A stretch of DNA of 64,000 bases from Sporobacter sp963675425 (GCA_963675425.1 OY776214.1:4402001-4466000), one strand, 5' to 3'; numbered from the stretch's first letter, positions 23,363 through 32,195 are shown. Translations and numbers: made by a program. Notes: generated from the sequence alone by a model not told the origin.

Positions 23363-26300
23363 GACTTCGTCTCCCCTTCCCATTTCCTGACCTCAACGAG
23401 ACAGGAGTTAACTGACAGCCCATGCGCGTTTTTCGTGATAAAACGCTTGGACGTCAATGTATTGATACAGCCGTTTTGCTCGGGGGATTCGCCGGGCTTG
23501 CCAATCGGACGATAGTCTGCGCAGGCCTCGTAAGAATGCGTCATACCGACCGGGATACGCTCCGTGGCCTCCAGCCCGCACAGGACGCTCCCCCGGTCAT
23601 TGTAGACCTCAACGATGTCGCCGTGCTTGACGCCGCGCGCGGCGGCGTCCCTCGGGTTCATCCGGATGATCCAGTAGTAATAACCGTCAATGAGCATCCG
23701 GTGCTGATCGATGTCGTTGATAACACTATCCTTCCCGTCGCCCATGGTATGAAAGCTGTATTTGGAATGCGGTGAAATAAGCTGGAGCTTATACTTTTCG
23801 TACGGCTCGGAGCCAACGCCCTCCCAGGACTCGATATATGTACAGATCGGCAGGCGCTCCTTATCATCGGGGTCAAACCGTTTAAGCGTCTCCGATTCAA
23901 ATTCAAACTTACCGGACGGCGTCTGAAGGCCCTCGTTATACCGGCCGTAAAACTCCGACGGCAGGGGCGCGAGCTCCGGCGTGTCTTTTTTCGCGCCGCG
24001 CGCGAACCAGTTGAGCGCCAGCGGGTCGCGCCGGTTCTCCGGCAGCGGCGGAACAACGTAGTAGCCCTTTTTCAAAAACTCCCGCCACGCGACCCGTTTG
24101 GCCACATCCGTACAGTCAAAGCAGCGGCGGACCCAGTCAAACTCTGTGTTGCCCTCGCTGAAAACCTGCCAGAGGCCGAGGCGATTGGCAATGGCCTGGA
24201 ATATATCAAAATCAGACCGTGACTGACCCAGCGGCTCAATACATTTGTGCTGCATGAAAACAACCCGGTGGTTGTTCTGCAGAAACGACTTGTCTATATA
24301 GCCGCCGCAGTTGGCAAACTCACCGATATCCCAGCGCTCAAAGGGTGTGCAGGCCGGCAGGATGACGTCGGCAAAGCGCGCCTCGCCCTCCATCCAGACA
24401 GACTGGTTGACAACAATCTCGATGTTCTCGCTCTGATACATCTTGGCAAAGCGGTTGGACTCCGGCTGCGTGCCGAAATAGGACCCGCCGTACTTGTAAT
24501 ACATCTTCACGGTGGAATGGCCCGGCGCGGGATAGCTGACCTTTCGGAACTGTCCGTGGACACAGTAGTTATCGATATCGTTGGCCTCGGCGTGGCCCTC
24601 TAAAATCGCCTCCGGAATGCGAAGGCGCGGAATCCTTTGATATTCCGAATTGACGGACGGCGACTGGGGCATGCGGTTATACATCTGGATACCGGAGCCG
24701 GAGCCGATGTAATCGCCCGAAAAGCCGCCCTCGGCATAACCGGGGAACCAAAAATGCGTGTCGAGCGGCGTACCGTACTGCAGCCCGCCAAAGTTGACGC
24801 CTTCCTTCCCCACGCCCTGCATAGCCGCCAGGCACACCATGGCGCGGGCCCATTCCGTCCCATACGCTGTCCGGCAGGCGCTTCCGAAGGAATTAAGGCC
24901 GCCGCAGGCCAGGTACGTTTTCCGTTTTCCCCATTCCTCCGCCAGCGCACGCACGACTCGTGCAGGGACGCCTGTGATCGGCTCCTGCCACTCCGGCGTT
25001 TTGGGCGTACCGTCTGTTTCGCCCTGTATGTATTCGGCCCATTTTTCAAGGCCCTGAGTGCGCTTGGCAACATAGTCCTGATCGTATGATCCGTTTTCCA
25101 GCCACACTTGGGCAATTGCCAGGGCCATGGCCGTATCCGTGCCCGGCCGGGGGGCGATCCAGCGTCCGCCCATGAAGGATGCCGTACTGTTGAGGTACGG
25201 GTCAATATGGACGACGGGGATTTTCAGTTGCCGGACCCAATCCCGGCGGATCGTCCCCTCCTGCGCGCCGTAAACGCCCGAAGTCGACTCGGGGTCAGAC
25301 GACCAGAAGACGATCATCTCCGCATTTTTCATGCAGTCCTCGACGGTGGAGTACGGCTCGGTCCCGCCACGCCGGACGGAGTTGCCATAGTGATGCACCG
25401 CGCCCCACGCAAAGCCCTCCCAGCTGTCGGGATTAAAGGCCATATTGGTCGCGCCGATACAGTTGAAAAAGCGGTTGGCAGCGCTTGTAAAGTAACCGAT
25501 GGTACCCCAGTTATGATGGGAACCGCGGGAATAAAACACCGCGCCGGGCCCAAAGGTTCGCCGCACCCGCACAATTTCGTCGGCAACGATATCGAGCGCC
25601 TCGTCCCACGATATCCGTTCGTAACCCGATACGCCGCGGTTTTCCGGATGGCGTTCGCCGTTTACATCGAAATCCACCCGCTTCATCGGATAAAGCACCC
25701 GGTCGGGCGAGTAGACGAGCGACTTCCAGCCCATAGCGTAAGCTGTGGCCGTCGTCCGCTTCGGCGGCGTGAATTTTTTACCGTGGGCTGTAATCGTCCA
25801 TGGCTCGGCATCGCTGTCGTCAAAATCGATCGGCGTCACGCGGACGATTTTGCCGTCCTTAACGTAAACGAACAGGGGCCCGCCATTTGTACCCGTCACG
25901 TAACGCTTCTCGCCGCTCGGCATCGTGATGCCGTAATTTTCAAGGTATAACACGTCAAACGCAAAAACCTTCAGCAGCAGGGATGAAAACCACATAGCCT
26001 GCTCATCCGGTCCGTTTAATACCAGTGAGCCGTTTTTGGCGGCCGCCACGAATTCGGCCGTCTTTCCGAACATTTGCCCGGACATGACCTTGCGGGCAAT
26101 ATTTTCATTTTCAAAAATCATCTCAACTTCCGCCGTATCAAACACACCGTTTTTACCGGTTACTTCGCCGTTGCGGAAATACAGCAGCCGGCCGCTGCTG
26201 TTGTCCCGGAGCTTAATCTGAACCGCTAATTCCTGCGCTTCAAGCTCCTTTTTAAAATCAGGGGCCGCCTTGGCAAGCGTATTGAGAAGCTTATCCAGCA

Positions 26301-26370
26301 TAAACAGCGTGCTGCCTAAAAATGTTTTGTCCAGAAGCTCCAGTGCCGTAGCGGTGATTGTTTTACCCAT
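23344..26370 (-). CDS. SCP2-fused molybdopterin transhydroxylase-like enzyme
   Basis: 1008 residues. The first ~120 look like an SCP2 sterol-carrier domain (Arg-Asp-Asn-Ser-Ser-Gly, Lys-Val-Met-Ser-Gly-Gln, Leu-Val-Leu-Asn-Gly). The rest is a DMSO-reductase-family molybdopterin subunit without an N-terminal [4Fe-4S] motif, as in pyrogallol transhydroxylase. His-His-Asn-Trp-Gly and Pro-Asp-Ser-Trp-Glu are spaced so that the first His lies 30 residues before the Asp, the same spacing as His144/Asp174 (with Ser175 as Mo ligand) that I recall for the Pelobacter enzyme. The ATG at 26370 follows GGAAGAGG. It probably acts on a phenolic or another non-redox-hydroxylated substrate; the SCP2 part may bind a hydrophobic ligand. 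Confidence 0.85.
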   Translation of the reverse strand: MGKTITATALELLDKTFLGSTLFMLDKLLNTLAKAAPDFKKELEAQELAVQIKLRDNSSGRLLYFRNGEVTGKNGVFDTAEVEMIFENENIARKVMSGQMFGKTAEFVAAAKNGSLVLNGPDEQAMWFSSLLLKVFAFDVLYLENYGITMPSGEKRYVTGTNGGPLFVYVKDGKIVRVTPIDFDDSDAEPWTITAHGKKFTPPKRTTATAYAMGWKSLVYSPDRVLYPMKRVDFDVNGERHPENRGVSGYERISWDEALDIVADEIVRVRRTFGPGAVFYSRGSHHNWGTIGYFTSAANRFFNCIGATNMAFNPDSWEGFAWGAVHHYGNSVRRGGTEPYSTVEDCMKNAEMIVFWSSDPESTSGVYGAQEGTIRRDWVRQLKIPVVHIDPYLNSTASFMGGRWIAPRPGTDTAMALAIAQVWLENGSYDQDYVAKRTQGLEKWAEYIQGETDGTPKTPEWQEPITGVPARVVRALAEEWGKRKTYLACGGLNSFGSACRTAYGTEWARAMVCLAAMQGVGKEGVNFGGLQYGTPLDTHFWFPGYAEGGFSGDYIGSGSGIQMYNRMPQSPSVNSEYQRIPRLRIPEAILEGHAEANDIDNYCVHGQFRKVSYPAPGHSTVKMYYKYGGSYFGTQPESNRFAKMYQSENIEIVVNQSVWMEGEARFADVILPACTPFERWDIGEFANCGGYIDKSFLQNNHRVVFMQHKCIEPLGQSRSDFDIFQAIANRLGLWQVFSEGNTEFDWVRRCFDCTDVAKRVAWREFLKKGYYVVPPLPENRRDPLALNWFARGAKKDTPELAPLPSEFYGRYNEGLQTPSGKFEFESETLKRFDPDDKERLPICTYIESWEGVGSEPYEKYKLQLISPHSKYSFHTMGDGKDSVINDIDQHRMLIDGYYYWIIRMNPRDAAARGVKHGDIVEVYNDRGSVLCGLEATERIPVGMTHSYEACADYRPIGKPGESPEQNGCINTLTSKRFITKNAHGLSVNSCLVEVRKWEGETKSWKKCI

Positions 26371-26440
26371 TATTGCCTCTTCCTTTCCGCCTGTTTTTCC
26401 GCATTCGTCCGGCGGAAGCTGCAAAAATTACGTTTGGTCT

Positions 26441-26446
26441 ATTATA
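26441..26446 (-). promoter_or_regulatory. Candidate -10 of the transhydroxylase-like operon
   Basis: The minus strand reads TATAAT here, 70 bases before the ATG, with a weak -35 (TTTCCA) at 18-base spacing. That -35 overlaps the motif shared with the other LysR locus, which would suit activator dependence. Confidence 0.4.
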
Positions 26447-26460
26447 CGGCCTCGCCTGTT

Positions 26461-26495
26461 ATAATGGAAATCAATTAATTTTGTCGTGGCTATAA
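26461..26495 (+). promoter_or_regulatory. Candidate LysR operator, copy 1
   Basis: ATAATGGAAAT (26461-26471), 18 bases, then CTATAA (26490-26495). The identical arrangement, with the same orientation relative to the LysR gene, occurs at 42652-42618 before the paralogous LysR. Both lie in the divergent intergenic regions. Confidence 0.5.
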
Positions 26496-26514
26496 ATAAT
26501 TTTTATTCTAAATC

Positions 26515-26544
26515 TTGACATCAGATCAACGTACTATTTATAAT
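26515..26544 (+). promoter_or_regulatory. Promoter of LysR gene 1
   Basis: Perfect TTGACA (26515-26520) and TATAAT (26539-26544), 18 bases apart, 57 bases before the ATG. Confidence 0.6.
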
Positions 26545-26601
26545 AATCTTAGCTTCAATAAATCATTTTTATGGACATTATGATTTTCGGGGGGTTTTGC
26601 T

Positions 26602-27504
26602 ATGGACATACTTCAGCTGGATATTTTCGCATCCATCGCCAGAACAAAGAACTTCTCCCGTACCGCCGAACAGTTTTTTATCACGCAGCCGGCCGTCAGC
26701 CATCACATTAAGTCGCTGGAAAACACGCTGGGGGTCAAGCTTATACGGCGCTCAAGCCATGAGGTTTCCCTCACCGAGGAGGGCGAGGAATTTCTGCCGT
26801 ATGTCAAGCGGATTCTCGAATTGTCATCCTACGCCACCAACCGTATACAGAATATGGCGGAAGGCCGGTGGGGGCATATCCGGATCGCCGCGCTGTCGTC
26901 AACCTCGAATCAGCTGGGCGACGGCCTGGTCAAGCTGTATAAGCAATATCCGTCGATCCAGGTGGACGTTGATCTTCTGGAAGGTAGCGAAATGATCAGC
27001 GCCCTTCAAAACGGCAACTATGATTTTTATTTTTCAGTGGCTCATATGATTACAGACGACAAATCCTACGAGCACATCATAATCTGCCGGGATAAGCTCG
27101 AACTCTTTGTAAATAAAGAGTTTGTCGATTCCATTAATCTCGACGACTGGTCCAGCGTTGAAAAACATCCCTTTGTCTCCGTGCCCCAGTCTGACGCCCG
27201 TCTGTCAAACCAGATCCGGCTCATTTGTAAAAACCGCGGCATAAAGCCGCACATCATAAATTACTATAACCGCGCCGAGTCTGTCGTCCTGTCGGTCAAT
27301 GCCGGGATCGGCATCGCCATCCTGCCGGGCGAGCTGGGCAAGCTCTATCAGCGGCCCAACGTTGTTACGCTGCCGATTGGCGGGGACGACGCCGAGCTGA
27401 TATCCGTTTTCGCCTGGAAGACCGGTAAAACGACCATCGCCTGCAACATCTTCAAGGACATTGTTTTATCAATCTTCGCACCCGATGCCGCCGCTCAGCC
27501 TTAG
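26602..27504 (+). CDS. LysR-type regulator 1
   Basis: 300 residues. N-terminal winged helix-turn-helix with Phe-Ser-Arg-Thr-Ala-Glu-Gln-Phe-Phe-Ile-Thr-Gln-Pro-Ala-Val-Ser-His-His-Ile; C-terminal LysR substrate-binding domain. Divergent from the SCP2-fused molybdopterin operon, the classical LysR arrangement. It is a close paralogue of the regulator at 41645, including Arg-Leu-Ile-Cys-Lys-Asn-Arg-Gly-Ile and Ile-Ile-Asn-Tyr-Tyr-Asn-Arg-Ala-Glu in the effector domain, so both may sense related aromatic effectors. Confidence 0.9.
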   Translation: MDILQLDIFASIARTKNFSRTAEQFFITQPAVSHHIKSLENTLGVKLIRRSSHEVSLTEEGEEFLPYVKRILELSSYATNRIQNMAEGRWGHIRIAALSSTSNQLGDGLVKLYKQYPSIQVDVDLLEGSEMISALQNGNYDFYFSVAHMITDDKSYEHIIICRDKLELFVNKEFVDSINLDDWSSVEKHPFVSVPQSDARLSNQIRLICKNRGIKPHIINYYNRAESVVLSVNAGIGIAILPGELGKLYQRPNVVTLPIGGDDAELISVFAWKTGKTTIACNIFKDIVLSIFAPDAAAQP

Positions 27505-27544
27505 TGAGGTGAGCCTGGGCAATAGTATTAGTCAGCCGCAAAAA

Positions 27545-27575
27545 CCCCTGTGATTTTAAGATCACAGGGGCTTTT
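27545..27575 (+). terminator. Terminator of LysR gene 1
   Basis: A 10-bp stem (CCCCTGTGAT/ATCACAGGGG) with a 6-nt loop followed by CTTTT, 40 bases after the stop. Confidence 0.8.
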
Positions 27576-27719
27576 CCGTTGATCATCCCACGCATTACTA
27601 TAAACTATTTTTATAGCCGCGAAAAAAACAATTGATTTCCTTTATGGCAGAACAGGACTTATAATAGGTTAACGAGACCGCTGCTTCATGGAGAATCAGC
27701 TATTAACGGAGGCCCGCTC

Positions 27720-28586
27720 ATGGACAATTTATCAAAATGGATGCGGGCTGTGCGCGTCCCGACGCTGACAGCGTCCGTTATTCCCGTGGCGCTCGGCGGC
27801 ATACTCGCGTCTAACTCACACTCTTTTAACCTTCTCAGGACGGTGTTGGCCGCCGTGGCCATGACCTTTTTTCAAATCACCTCAAACCTCATTAACGACG
27901 TTGACGACTTTAACAATAAGGTTGACACGAAGGAATCGCTCGGTTCCAGCCGGGTAATTGTTGACGGAGAGCTGACGCAGAAGCAGGTTTTAACGGCAGC
28001 CAAAATCTTTTTGCTCACAGGCGTCGCCATCGGGATTTACCTGTCGGTCGTCGGTGGGCCGGTAATTTTTATTCTGGGTTTTCTCGGTGTTGCGAGCGCA
28101 TACTTCTATACACGCAAGCCCTTTACCTTTAAATACAGGGGCTACGGCATCCCGCTGGTTTTTCTGATGTTCGGTCCGCTGCCGGTACTGGGCTCTTACT
28201 ATTTGTCCGCCGGCCTGCTCAGCCTGACGCCGGTGCTTTTATCGATCCCCGTCGGCTTTTTAACGGCGGCCATACTCCATGCCAACGACCTTCGCGATAT
28301 CGAGCATGACGAAAAAGCCGGGATCAAATCCTTTGCAATGATTCTGGGCCGCCGTAAAGCACGTCTGTTTTATCTATTTCTAATCGCGGCATCCTTTGTC
28401 TGCATACTGGCATTCATCTTTACGGGGCTTTTGGATTATTGGAGCTTACTGGTTTTTCTATCCGCGCCGCTGGCGGCCCTGCTGATACATACGTCATCCG
28501 GCACGGACTTCAGAGCGCTGGATCATAAAACAGCGGGCCTGCAGATGCTCTTCGGTTTGCTGCTGCTCATCTCAGCGGTTCTTTAA
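27720..28586 (+). CDS. menA: UbiA prenyltransferase, MenA-like
   Basis: 288 residues with about eight or nine membrane segments. The first Asp-rich motif is Asn-Asp-Val-Asp-Asp-Phe, the second is Asn-Asp-Leu-Arg-Asp-Ile-Glu-His-Asp, and the N-terminus Arg-Val-Pro-Thr-Leu-Thr-Ala-Ser-Val-Ile-Pro-Val-Ala-Leu-Gly is typical of MenA. It would attach a polyprenyl chain (made by the synthase at 21052) to dihydroxynaphthoate. No other men genes are in the window, so the aromatic acceptor is inferred. GGAGG lies seven bases before the ATG. Confidence 0.8.
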   Translation: MDNLSKWMRAVRVPTLTASVIPVALGGILASNSHSFNLLRTVLAAVAMTFFQITSNLINDVDDFNNKVDTKESLGSSRVIVDGELTQKQVLTAAKIFLLTGVAIGIYLSVVGGPVIFILGFLGVASAYFYTRKPFTFKYRGYGIPLVFLMFGPLPVLGSYYLSAGLLSLTPVLLSIPVGFLTAAILHANDLRDIEHDEKAGIKSFAMILGRRKARLFYLFLIAASFVCILAFIFTGLLDYWSLLVFLSAPLAALLIHTSSGTDFRALDHKTAGLQMLFGLLLLISAVL

Positions 28587-28588
28587 AT

Positions 28589-29197
28589 ATGAGAAAACAC
28601 AGTGTTATAATCAGCGTTGTCATCGCGGCGGTCCTGTGGTTTATTATCTTCGTTGTAAGGCCGCTTAATTTCTGGGCCTCCATGTGCCTCGGCCTGGCCC
28701 TGCTCCTTCTCACAGCGCTTATATCGGACCGGGCGCTGTTTCAAATCGGCAAGCTCAAGCCTCGGCATATTCTCATCGGCATCCTGTCGGCGGCTATTCT
28801 ATATGGTATTTTTTATGTTGGCAACATTCTGTCCGCCCTCATTATCCCGCTGAAGGACGAACAGCTCGCCGGCGTTTATATGAACCGGGACGGTACCAAT
28901 CCGCTTGTTATCTTTGCGGCGCTGCTGCTGGTAATCGGCCCGGGCGAGGAGCTTTTCTGGCGCGGCTTTATCCAGAAAAGGCTGACGGAGCGGTACGGGG
29001 TCAAAGCCGTCGTGTTGGCCGCGGTGCTGTACGCCGCCGTCCACATTGTGACGCTGAACTTCATGCTGATCATGGCGTCGCTCGTCTGCGGGCTTTTCTG
29101 GGGCGCTTTGTATTACAAGGAAAAGAGCCCGTACCCGGTTATTTTATCCCACGCTGTCTGGGATGTTACGGTTTTTCTCCTGCTGCCGTTTAATTAA
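28589..29197 (+). CDS. CPBP-family intramembrane protease
   Basis: 202 residues, about six membrane segments. It has the CAAX-protease/bacteriocin-processing signature Gly-Glu-Glu-Leu-Phe-Trp-Arg-Gly and the later His-Ala-Val-Trp-Asp. It starts two bases after the prenyltransferase stop, so the two are cotranscribed. Prenyl-type proteases beside a prenyltransferase are plausible, but its target is unknown. Confidence 0.82.
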   Translation: MRKHSVIISVVIAAVLWFIIFVVRPLNFWASMCLGLALLLLTALISDRALFQIGKLKPRHILIGILSAAILYGIFYVGNILSALIIPLKDEQLAGVYMNRDGTNPLVIFAALLLVIGPGEELFWRGFIQKRLTERYGVKAVVLAAVLYAAVHIVTLNFMLIMASLVCGLFWGALYYKEKSPYPVILSHAVWDVTVFLLLPFN

Positions 29198-29257
29198 ATG
29201 GACACGTCTATTACAGAAAGCAGCCTCTAAATAACGAATTAGAAAAGAAGTGAGCCC

Positions 29258-30553
29258 ATGAGTGAAGAGAAATTTGACGTTATCATTGTCGGCGGCGGCC
29301 TTTCCGGGTCTTCGGCGGCGTACGTGCTGGCCAAAGCCGGGCTTGAGGTCCTCGTCATTGAGCGCGGCAACCATTGCGGCGCGAAAAACGTGACCGGTGG
29401 CCGTTTGTATGGGCACAGCCTCCAGAAGCTGATACCCGGCTTTGCCGATACGGCACCCATAGAACGAAAAATCGTTAAGGAACGTCTGTCTATGATGACC
29501 GAATCGGGCGCGATGACGGTGGAATACGGCTCGGAACAATTAAAGGATACCGCCTGCGCTTCGTATTCGGTGCTGCGGTCTAAATTTGACCGGTGGCTGG
29601 CCGAGCAAGCCGAAGAGCAGGGAGCCATGTATATTACGGGCATCCGCGTGGATAAGCTGCTGCAAAAGGACGGAAAGGTCTGCGGCGTGCTCGCCGCCGG
29701 CGACGAGCTGGAAGCGGACGTCATCCTGCTGGCCGACGGCGTTAATTCCCTTTTGGCCCAGCAGGTCGGCATGAAGAAGGAGCTGGCAGCTCATCAGGTG
29801 GCCGTCGGCGTCAAGGAAGTCATCGGTCTCGACGAGAATACGATCTCCGACCGCTTCGGCGTTTTGCCGGGTGAGGGCGCGGCGTGGATGATCGCCGGGG
29901 ACCCGACCGGCGGCGCTGTGGGCGGCGGTTTTCTTTACACCAACAAGGACAGCCTGTCTCTGGGCACGGTGGTAACCCTCAGTGAACTCGGCTCCGGCAA
30001 AAATGTCAGCGTGCCTGAAATGGTGGAGCGCTTTAAAGCCAATCCTGTTATCGCCCCGCTTATTCGCGGCGGAACGCTTCTGGAATACGCGGCCCATCTC
30101 GTGCCTGAGGCCGGATACAAGATGATCCCGGAGCTCGTGTGGAACGGCGTTTTGATCGCCGGCGACGCGGCCGGCTTTGTTATGAATCTGGGCTATACGA
30201 TCCGAGGCATGGACCTGGCCATCGAATCCGGGCGTCTGGCCGCCGAGGCCATTATTCGGGCGAGCGCAAAAGGTGATTTTTCAGCCGCCGGACTGTCGGT
30301 TTATCGGGCCTTACTCGAAAACAGCTTTATCATGCGGGACCTCCGCCATTATCAGAACATGCCGTCCCTTTTAAGCACACATCAGCTGTTCAATGAAATG
30401 CCGGCGGCGGTAGACGAGATTATGAGCGGGCTGTTTGTTGTAGACGGCAAAAAGCCGGTCCGGCTCATCAAGTCTGTGGTACCCGCGATGAGTAAGGTCG
30501 GCAGCCTTACCGAGGTCGGCAAGCTGGGGCTTAAAGCCGTCAGCGCTATATAA
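29258..30553 (+). CDS. fixC: FixC-like flavoprotein (ETF-quinone oxidoreductase type)
   Basis: 431 residues. FAD motif Val-Gly-Gly-Gly-Leu-Ser-Gly-Ser-Ser at residues ~10-18, Cys-Gly-Ala-Lys-Asn-Val-Thr-Gly-Gly, and the C-terminal Gly-Asp-Ala-Ala-Gly-Phe are characteristic of FixC and ETF:quinone oxidoreductase relatives. It is followed 34 bases later by its ferredoxin partner. The electron-transfer flavoprotein genes fixA/fixB are not here, so the electron donor must be encoded elsewhere or be different. The quinone-biosynthesis genes upstream support quinone as acceptor. Confidence 0.88.
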   Translation: MSEEKFDVIIVGGGLSGSSAAYVLAKAGLEVLVIERGNHCGAKNVTGGRLYGHSLQKLIPGFADTAPIERKIVKERLSMMTESGAMTVEYGSEQLKDTACASYSVLRSKFDRWLAEQAEEQGAMYITGIRVDKLLQKDGKVCGVLAAGDELEADVILLADGVNSLLAQQVGMKKELAAHQVAVGVKEVIGLDENTISDRFGVLPGEGAAWMIAGDPTGGAVGGGFLYTNKDSLSLGTVVTLSELGSGKNVSVPEMVERFKANPVIAPLIRGGTLLEYAAHLVPEAGYKMIPELVWNGVLIAGDAAGFVMNLGYTIRGMDLAIESGRLAAEAIIRASAKGDFSAAGLSVYRALLENSFIMRDLRHYQNMPSLLSTHQLFNEMPAAVDEIMSGLFVVDGKKPVRLIKSVVPAMSKVGSLTEVGKLGLKAVSAI

Positions 30554-30587
30554 GCGCCTGGCCGCGCTAAGAAAGGAAGGATGCTCT

Positions 30588-30872
30588 ATGGCAAAAATGA
30601 GCCTGGACGACAAGCTGGGGACCGACCGCTTTTTTGTGGATAAAAGCACGCCCCACATCACGATAAACAGCGATTATAACGACGAGCAAAAGATTCATCA
30701 ATTAGTGATGGCCTGCCCTGCCGGTCTTTATCAATATGAAAACGGCAAGCTGATATTTAATTACGAGGGCTGCCTTGAGTGCGGGACGTGCCGCGTTTTG
30801 TCCAAGGGCCGGGTCGTAAAAAGCTGGAACCACCCTATGGGCGGTTTTGGCATTGAATATTGTTACGGATAA
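30588..30872 (+). CDS. fixX: FixX-like ferredoxin
   Basis: 94 residues. Cys-Pro-Ala-Gly-Leu-Tyr, then Glu-Gly-Cys-Leu-Glu-Cys-Gly-Thr-Cys-Arg, then Pro-x-Gly-Gly-Phe-Gly-Ile-x-Tyr-x-Tyr-Gly at the end: the FixX signature with four Cys for one [4Fe-4S] cluster. It forms the complex with FixC. GGAAGG lies seven bases before the ATG. Confidence 0.9.
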   Translation: MAKMSLDDKLGTDRFFVDKSTPHITINSDYNDEQKIHQLVMACPAGLYQYENGKLIFNYEGCLECGTCRVLSKGRVVKSWNHPMGGFGIEYCYG

Positions 30873-30926
30873 GTGTAACTTGTTTTCTGTTTTTAAAGTG
30901 CTTTCCTTCTCACTGCTCATATTGGC

Positions 30927-30963
30927 AAAACGCCGCGGAGCCAAGCTCCTCGGCGTTTTTAAT
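30927..30963 (+). terminator. Terminator of fixCX unit
   Basis: Nested stem AAAACGCCG...CGGCGTTTT with an inner GGAG/CTCC and loop CCAAG, ending in a T run. Confidence 0.75.
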
Positions 30964-31093
30964 TTGTATGGCATGCCGGGCGATCCTCGCTTTATCTCAG
31001 CAGATCCCAAACCCGAACGTATGCAACTGAATAAAATTCTCTGTATTTTCTAATACTGCTTAATACGCAACAAAGGATATGGAGGAATTAAGA

Positions 31094-31345
31094 ATGTCAA
31101 AAACCATCATTGGCATACAGCTGAAAAACAGAGTCAGCGACGCTCCCGACTTTCAAAGCCTGCTGTCCAAATATGGCACCATCATACAAACGCGGATCGG
31201 GCTGCACGACGCAAGCTGCCATACGAATCCACAAAGCGGTATTATCTTGCTGGATTTCACGGATTGTGCCGACGCCGAATTGGATCAGTTCAGAAACGAG
31301 CTGTCGAATTTCAGCGGCGTTAACATGCAGCAGATGACGTTTTAA
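31094..31345 (+). CDS. TM1266-type ferredoxin-fold regulator
   Basis: 83 residues with a beta-alpha-beta pattern: Ile-Gly-Ile-Gln-Leu, Leu-Ser-Lys-Tyr-Gly-Thr-Ile-Ile-Gln-Thr-Arg-Ile-Gly, a hydrophobic strand, and a final Phe-Ser-Gly-Val-Asn-Met-Gln. This matches the small proteins annotated as iron-only hydrogenase system regulators (ACT/NikR-C-like fold). No hydrogenase genes are nearby. The start at 31094 follows GGAGG by eight bases. Confidence 0.7.
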   Translation: MSKTIIGIQLKNRVSDAPDFQSLLSKYGTIIQTRIGLHDASCHTNPQSGIILLDFTDCADAELDQFRNELSNFSGVNMQQMTF

Positions 31346-31496
31346 CGTCTCATGAAACAGCGCGGGTATAGGCCGACATTCCCGCTTTAACTTGACGGCA
31401 AGGGAACAACGTTTTATGCTTTTGGGGCAGACGCGTAAAAGATTCGCCAAGTCGAGCCTATCAAGGCCTATCAGTATACTATAAAGGATTGATGCC

Positions 31497-32195
31497 ATGA
31501 GATACAATCACATAAAAAAAGCCGTCTTTCTTCACAGGCCGAACCGGTTTATCGCCGAATGTGAGCTGGACGGAACCGTCATACAAGCCCATGTCAGGAA
31601 TACCGGGCGCTGCCGGGAACTGCTGATACCGGGCAGCACCGTATACCTGGAAGAAAATTTTCAGCCTAACCGCAAAACCCGGCAGACCCTCGTCAGTGTT
31701 GAAAAGTCCGGCAGATTGATCAACATGGACTCCCTGGCTCCCAACAAGGCGGTCCGCGAGGCCATAGAGAATGGCCGTATTCAGCTCCCCCGCTTTGATG
31801 CGCCGTACACACTTTTAAAACCGGAAACGCGCTGGGGCGACTCCCGGTTTGACTTTTACATAGAAAACAGCTTTCGGAAGGCTTTTATTGAAGTGAAGGG
31901 CGTTACACTTGAGGAAAATGGCGTCACCCTTTTTCCGGACGCGCCGACGCAGCGCGGCATCAAACATATACAGGAGTTATGCCGCGCGGTATCGGAAGGG
32001 TATCTCGCGTATCTGATTTTTGTCATCCAGATGAAAAATGTCTCTTTCTTCACACCTAACAGGCAGACGCATCCGGCCTTCGGCGAAGCATTAGAAATCG
32101 CTCAAAAAGCCGGCGTAACCCTTCTGGCCTACGATTGCTTTGTAACCTCAGATGAAATAAGACTCGATGAACCTGTTGAAATTAAGCTCACGTAA
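31497..32195 (+). CDS. sfsA: SfsA family protein
   Basis: 232 residues. Full SfsA pattern: Arg-Phe-Ile-Ala-Glu, His-Val-Arg-Asn-Thr-Gly-Arg-Cys-Arg-Glu-Leu, Arg-Phe-Asp-Phe-Tyr, Glu-Val-Lys-Gly-Val-Thr-Leu, Phe-Pro-Asp-Ala-Pro-Thr-Gln-Arg-Gly. The family has a nuclease-like core and was first described as sugar fermentation stimulation protein; its cellular role remains unclear. Single-gene unit with its own terminator. Confidence 0.92.
   Translation: MRYNHIKKAVFLHRPNRFIAECELDGTVIQAHVRNTGRCRELLIPGSTVYLEENFQPNRKTRQTLVSVEKSGRLINMDSLAPNKAVREAIENGRIQLPRFDAPYTLLKPETRWGDSRFDFYIENSFRKAFIEVKGVTLEENGVTLFPDAPTQRGIKHIQELCRAVSEGYLAYLIFVIQMKNVSFFTPNRQTHPAFGEALEIAQKAGVTLLAYDCFVTSDEIRLDEPVEIKLT

Noticed and set aside
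23344..26370. Formate dehydrogenase, DMSO or thiosulfate reductase identity
   Set aside because: No N-terminal [4Fe-4S] motif, no twin-Arg signal, no membrane anchor gene, and active-site spacing plus the C-terminal domain of the small subunit match the transhydroxylase group.
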